Below, in pieces: positions 59,029 to 64,000 of a stretch of DNA of 64,000 bases (its first letter is position 1; the number at the start of each line of letters is the position of its first letter). A program made the translations under genes and the position numbers. The DNA lies in the NCBI GenBank assembly GCA_032719365.1, contig CM064867.1, positions 63,796,136-63,860,135 of the forward strand. Direction: 5' to 3'. The notes below the pieces were generated by a model. That model was not told the origin of the DNA. It was given only the letters and a program-made list of their open reading frames with translations, and did no database searches. This DNA is from Prinsepia uniflora. Its lineage: Eukaryota; Streptophyta; Magnoliopsida; Rosales; Rosaceae.

Positions 59029-60591
59029 ATCACTCTAGAATTATTTTGTCTGTCGTCCGTTTCTGGTGAGTATTCGTTATTATTCGCTGATGGATCTAAT
59101 GGAAGCCCAGCTGCAACCCTAAGAATCTACAAATTTTCAGTGTATAAAATTTATTTTGTTTTCATTGTATTTTATTTAGGATCCATATTAGATTAACTAA
59201 ATTTTTGGATAAATTAAATTTAAAATAATTCAAATTATTAATAGTGAGTAAGTTTTTACAACCACCAAATTAACTTTCTATATTTTTATCAACTTTAAAT
59301 ATTAAATATATTTTTTCAAATTTGAATATATAACAACATAATTTTCCTACACTAGCTAATTTTTAACATAATTTTTTAATAGTTCAAATAAATATGTCTA
59401 TTTTGGGTGCAAAATCAATCCAGTCCGTAATTTGAATAATTCGATTTTTATATAATTAGTTTTTTAATAGTTCAAATAAATACGCCAATTTTAACAGTAA
59501 AATTAGATAGAACGAATTTCGGAGCCAAATGCAATAATTAAAATTTCAAATGGGAATTCATCTCAAAAGGAAAGGAGAGTAAAAATCCTAAACTTCAAGT
59601 TCTTATTTGGTAGATAATATTTTTTGCCTCCAAGAAATTAAAGAACGTTATTCTGCTCAATGTTAACATCGTGATTTATGGTAAATTTCTAACTTTTCTT
59701 TCTTTTTTCTCCTATTTGTTGAAAAAATTATCATAACAAATCTTTGTTTGCTGCAATTCGGAATTCCCGATCGTCACTTGAAAGCTGCGAAACATCAAAA
59801 CCCCCATTTCTCAAATACTGGAAAAAATCAAACTTTTCACAACCCTATACAGAAAAGCGTGAGTCAATCAACGATCCAAAAACGAAAAAATTTGGAACTT
59901 TGTTTTTTTTTTTTGAATTTTTGAAAAAACCCACAAAAATTTAGAGCTTATGAATGTGAATAATGATAAGTTTTAGGAATGAATAGGACAGTTTGTGAAT
60001 AAAAGAGGATGAAAATAACGAAGGAGAAAACAATGAGATGATGAGATAACTAGCTACTAATAGATAGTTCCAATAGAAAAGTTAAATTTTTAATTATATT
60101 TACCTAATATGCTCATTTTTTATGTTTTGGATAAATTTCAAATTAAATTTGGCCAAAAATTAAATTTAACTATTATATTGCAGATGCTCAGCCAAAGTCT
60201 AATGAGACAACCCCAAGGAATAAAGAAGGGGAAAATGGACATCGTTTTCTGCCCGTGATTTTTTTTATTAGTTCAACTTGTACTTTGTAGTAGTTTTGCA
60301 AGTCTTGCCAACTAAATTTAAAGGATAACATTGTTTAGATTTGACTGACATAAAACATGGAACTAATGCGGTTTCTAATTTGTTTCTATGTCTATAGTTG
60401 TGCAATCCAATCCAATCCCACCGAAGGAGCCTAAAGAATCTTGGACCATGGAAGTTATGTAACTCACAAACACAAACATTCTCCTTTCCTTATCATATAT
60501 TCAACAATCAAACGCGGTGATGATTTTATGGATGAATCCATCGAATTGAATCAACATCTGATGATTGATATCACGAAGTGACATTCAATAG
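59029..60591. other. AT-rich intergenic sequence
   Basis: I can support no gene. A possible exon end is at 59744-59860, where TTGCTGCAATTCGG leads to a GTGAGT donor, and an acceptor-like TTATATTGCAG lies before 60183. The joined text has no family wording I recognise, so I leave it uncalled. Confidence 0.35.
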
Positions 60592-61176
60592 TGTGGAACC
60601 CAAAATCATCCGAAAATTATGGAGCTGCCACGTGTCCCGTAATTCCCAAAAATGACCAAATTGCCCTTGGCAAATAACACTGATCATTTGAAAAACACTC
60701 GCACATTAAATAATCTATTTACTAGTTAAATACGTTATTTGATCGGGTTAAAATCTCTGTAATATTGATATTCTCCCCGAGAGTTAATTATCATTATTCT
60801 TAATAATAGATAATTAATATTAATATTAAAATACAATAAATATCATTACTATCATGATGAGCCATCATTACAATTATTAAATAATAAATTTAATAATAAT
60901 ATATTATTTACTAATTAAATATTCAACCGACCACTCAGAACGCTCCAAGGCTCCCAAGATTTTCCTATAAATAGCAAGGCACATTTCATTTCCAAGGTAC
61001 ATTAATTCTTCGTTTCGAAGTATATAATTTTCCTCTCTCAAAGCTAACTTAGACATCGGAGTGTTCTTGGTCGAACAACCCCCCGGACAAATCGATCGAG
61101 GCAACGATAGTTAATTGTTTGCTGTTTGCAGGAATTGTGAGGACTTTTCGCGGCGGGTTCAATCTTTGTTTCAACA
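60592..61176 (+). repeat. Probable Tat-type LTR, plus strand
   Basis: It begins at TGTGGAACCC and ends CAATCTTTGTTTCA-ACA near 61173-61176. It contains a TATA box and the phrase GACATCGGAGTGTTC common in plant Tat LTRs. A PBS-like ATTGGTGCTTTCATTGAG follows. I see no partner LTR. Confidence 0.45.
60966..60973 (+). promoter_or_regulatory. TATA box in the probable Tat-type LTR
   Basis: TATAAATA preceded by TTCC and followed by GCAAGGC is a good plant TATA match and sits about 200 bp before the probable LTR end. Confidence 0.55.
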
Positions 61177-61229
61177 ATTGGTGCTTTCATTGAGAGCTAT
61201 TGAGATATACTCAGAAGAAGCTCTCTCCT

Positions 61230-61441
61230 TTGTTCATCGTTCATCTTTCTTCGTTCGTCGTTCATCGACATTGTTCGAAGATTTTGAACGTTGTTCATCG
61301 CTTATCAAGAATTCGTTCATCGTTTATCTTTCTTCGTTCGTCGTTCATCGACATTGTTCGAAGATTTTGAACGTTGTTCATCGTTCATCTCCCTTCGTTC
61401 GTCCTTCATCAACATTGTTCGAAGATTTTGAACGTTGTTCA
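61230..61441. repeat. Direct repeats, three units of 60-84 bp, upstream of gag start
   Basis: The shared core is TTGTTCGAAGATTTTGAACG. Copies start at 61271, 61354 and 61415, spaced 83 and 61 bp, with CATCTTTCTTCGTTCG-like text between. They lie between the PBS-like site and the gag start. Confidence 0.85.
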
Positions 61442-61487
61442 AATTATCCATCAACAGCTTTCCAAATTCAAAATTCTTCGATTCGGC

Positions 61488-61694
61488 ATGGCTAAGGTTC
61501 GTCGATCCGTTCGATCAGCTGGAGAAGGTGTTTCTGCCTCAACGGCTCAGACAAGGAATGAGGCTCGCATTGAAACTCCGGAGAAGCGGCCAACTCAACC
61601 TAGGCGTGTGTCCATAGAATCGCCTATGGGGACACTTGACTGGAGGCCAACCTTCAGTTTTGGAGCGTTCCCCTCTCCAGCTAACCAAGTACCC
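61488..61694 (+). pseudogene. Tat-type gag start, truncated by an LTR
   Basis: An ATG at 61488 opens MAKVRRSVRSAGEGVS, which is the kind of start seen on Tat gags (short basic N-terminus). It is cut at about 61694 by a minus-strand LTR before any capsid motif. The assignment rests mostly on the preceding LTR/PBS-like region, so it is tentative. Confidence 0.4.
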
Positions 61695-62504
61695 TAACAG
61701 GACCCATCCCAATCCCCCCGGGATTAACGTGGGATGACCCTGCTCCCGTCTGACACGGAGTGTCAGACAAGGGATATTTCCGACCTTTGCCCTCCCGGGC
61801 TATCAGAGTACGCCAGGATCCGGAGGAGGCATGTGATATCTCGGTCTCTGCTACAGTCCACATCCGATGTCAACCTGAAGGGCAGTCAAAACATTAAAAA
61901 CTGTGAGTGGACAAAACAAGAGTTTCTAAAAACATTTAATAAGAAGACATTTGTACCCTCCACTAAAAAACATGCATGCATTCGAAAACCATTTATCCAA
62001 AACAAACCATACGTGGGACTAAGCCCAAAGCAGATATAAACCAACGTCGAAAGGACCACAATGAAAACGACCATACGGGCCACTGCCCAAATCCATAAGG
62101 GACTCGGCCCCAAACCATAAAGAAACCAAGTACACGAGCCACTGCTCAAATCATGTGCACACCTGTGCCCACCACATATCATATATCATATATATATATA
62201 TATATATAAGTCACACAACCAATCCTGTCACGGTATCCAAAGCTACGCGCGTGCTACCCGGGTCTCAATCCGAGTCTTCTCAAAGTCAAGGTCAATGTCC
62301 GCAGACCACTGATCCTACTCGAGGTAATAGTAACCATAGCCTTCCTGAGAGTAAGGAACCCAACTGGGGGGTGACTCCACTCAGTCGGTGCTCCGTGACT
62401 ACTCCGGAGTCCACCCAGGCCAACGAACCTCCCCGGAGGAGATAATAGAAGTAAAGGAAGGTAGATGAACATATATATACATAACATAAACATTCATGTC
62501 CGGC

Positions 62505-62725
62505 TCCCCTGAACCGTCATGATCCATAATATCCATAATCAGGTAACATACCGGTTCCCATAAACCGTCATGTACCGTAATAACATAACCAGGGTTCATG
62601 CCGGTCCCCATAAACCGTCAAGAACCAGAATGACCTGACAAAGGTTCATGCCGGTTCCCATAAACCGTCATGAACCACAATGACCTTTCAAGAGTTCATG
62701 CCGGTTCCCATAAACCGTCATGAAC
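62505..62725. repeat. Tandem repeat, about 50-55 bp unit, inside LTR
   Basis: The core CCATAAACCGTCATG or a near match recurs about four or five times at 62555-62725, with a GAACCGTCATG version at 62510. It is a variable array inside an LTR. Confidence 0.8.
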
Positions 62726-63372
62726 TTGGAAATCTATCTAGGGTCCCTGACCCGAAATAATAAACCGTAAAATAACTCTGTCTCGTGCCGGAACATATGA
62801 CATCAGCTGGGCACCGTGCCCAAAATCTGGGGTCATATGCCCGAGACAAAACCAAATGGGTCTCATACCCGAGTTTATCCATTTAGAAATCCAAAACCAT
62901 TTCATTTAAATCAATAAAGGAATACAGACCCGTATAAGCACCGTATAAGGTCGAAACCTCGAAATACGTGCTTATACGTAACCACATACAAATGCACCCA
63001 TGGCATCATCAAACATGTAATAAAACATATAATAAACATTTATGCATGCACCAATTTAGAAAACAAGGTCCACTCACAGACCGTCCGAGCTGCCGCCTCG
63101 ATTTGCGTGCCATACGGCTCCCCGAGCCGATCACCGTCACCGGGACTCCCAAACCTGTCCAAATTTTGATAGAAGGTTACTAACTACTTAATTAACCTCC
63201 TATCAAAGCCCCGTAATTTTCCCAAACTTTTATCTATTTTTAAACCGACCCTAAACCTTCCGATGCCCCGAAACATATCGAGACGGTGTTCGATTGACAC
63301 GAAACCAGTCCCAAAATGTTCGTTACATCAAATAGATAATTTCACATGTTGAAACCTTCCCCAAATTCTCCT

Positions 63373-63432
63373 CCACGTGCCCGCACGCGCCGCCTGAAGT
63401 GGCTGCGCGTGGGCCTCACGCGCCGCTACAGT
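63373..63432. other. Conserved GC-rich hairpin block in LTR
   Basis: CACGCGC and GCGCGTG face each other across a 14-base loop, followed by CGCCGCTACAGTAC. The same block is at 6844-6894, 10494-10545, 37774-37828 and, altered, at 40046-40100. A plus-strand relative is at 45726-45781 and 52903-52952. Confidence 0.7.
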
Positions 63433-64000
63433 ACCCGTCATCTCCAGCGATCGAACCGGTTCTCTGGTTCTGGACCGGCCTAAACCGGCGTAACCGGTTC
63501 AGCAGTTTTTCTCCCCCTAATTCAGTTCGATTCCTCCCTACATCAATCCTATAATCTCCCTTATATCTTTGTGCATCTAACCATATCAATTTGGACCTTC
63601 AAAACTCCCTAGAACCCATAAACCCGAAGCCCCTCACGGTCCCTGTTTTTCCCGGCCACCTTCCAGCCTTCCACCGCTGTGAGCCGCCCTTAAAAGCTTC
63701 CTAAAAACCCCCTAGCAACCTAATAATCATTCCCTAATCATTCAAAACCAACCATAACATCAAAATGGAAAAATGGATTAAAAATGGTTTAATCGATTAC
63801 CTTCCGGGTTTTGGGCCTCCGCCGTGCACGGTGGCTCTGTCCTGGCCGGCACCATTGTCCACCTATATCTCCTCCCTCTCTGGTCCCCTCAGTCATGGTC
63901 AAGGGTTGAAGGTTGGAATGGGTTTGGGGTCCCCTGAGATCGGGTTTGGTTTGTGTTTGGAGGAAGAATGAAAATGCACGGGAAGTTTGATGCATGAATG

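Larger units (their letters stand above)
61695..64000 (-). mobile_element. Minus-strand Tekay-like LTR, runs off the window
   Basis: It starts TAACAGGACCC (the usual TG start changed to TA). It carries CTCCCGTCTGACACGG, GTGAGTGGACAAAAC, CCACTCACAGACCGTCC and the hairpin block at 63373-63432. Related 40-60 bp units with CCGGTTCCCATAAACCGTCATG recur at 62505-62725. No gene is seen. It may be a solo LTR or part of an element that continues to the right. Confidence 0.75.

Noticed and set aside
59744..60260. Possible two-exon gene with GT/AG-like borders downstream of WRKY
   Set aside because: The joined text has no recognisable domain and the borders are weak. I could not support a gene.

Overview
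This window is nuclear DNA from a flowering plant, most likely a dicot with a large, repeat-rich genome. The evidence is plant-type LTR retrotransposons of the Athila, Tat and Tekay (Del, chromovirus) lineages and of Ty1/copia, a 5S-carrying Cassandra TRIM, and one intron-containing WRKY transcription-factor gene. I cannot name the species. There are no bacterial genes, CRISPR arrays or recognisable tRNA/rRNA genes apart from the 5S-like parts of Cassandra. At least four fifths of the window is transposon sequence, much of it nested.

Layout. (1) 1-5354: a decayed Athila-type Ty3/gypsy element, whose 3' LTR (5355-6150) seems to continue at about 11492-12290. (2) 6151-11491: a minus-strand Tekay-like element that kept gag but lost all of pol. 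(3) 12320-14741: a plus-strand Tekay 3' end (integrase, chromodomain, LTR). (4) 14742-23134: a minus-strand Tekay-like LTR split by a complete but decayed Tat element at 15554-21652 (target-site duplication TAAGA). (5) 23135-24703: a plus-strand LTR fragment, then about 1.2 kb of unassigned sequence. (6) 25931-31106: a minus LTR fragment, then a plus Tekay element reduced to gag, protease and the start of RT. (7) 31107-32286: a Ty1/copia RNase H relic. (8) 32287-34449: a minus-strand LTR element whose polypurine tract has become 28 C. (9) 34450 to about 40960: a minus LTR interrupted by a Cassandra TRIM (35143-36108, duplication TACAG) and by a solo LTR (36432-39350, duplication ATGAC). (10) 40960-44356 and from 54158: old LTR-like sequence. 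(11) 44357-54152: a structurally intact, young Tekay element with near-identical 2.6-kb LTRs, a 5-bp duplication (TGTTC), PBS, polypurine tract and one uninterrupted 1,475-1,487-residue Gag-Pol frame ending in a chromodomain. (12) 55335-58916: a group IIe WRKY gene whose third exon is interrupted by a 1.86-kb Mutator-like element with a 10-bp duplication. (13) 58917-61694: intergenic sequence, a Tat-type LTR/PBS-like region and a gag start. (14) 61695-64000: a minus Tekay-like LTR running off the window.

How the parts relate. The intact Tekay element is the only one here that looks able to make all its own proteins. Several others are gag-retaining deletion derivatives that would need proteins from a partner. 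Divergent LTRs share a GC-rich hairpin block, arrays of TGACGTCA-like sites and short tandem repeats at similar positions. The WRKY gene is the only host gene I can support, and this allele probably does not encode a complete DNA-binding domain.

All boundaries were read by eye. Identity levels are impressions, not computed values.
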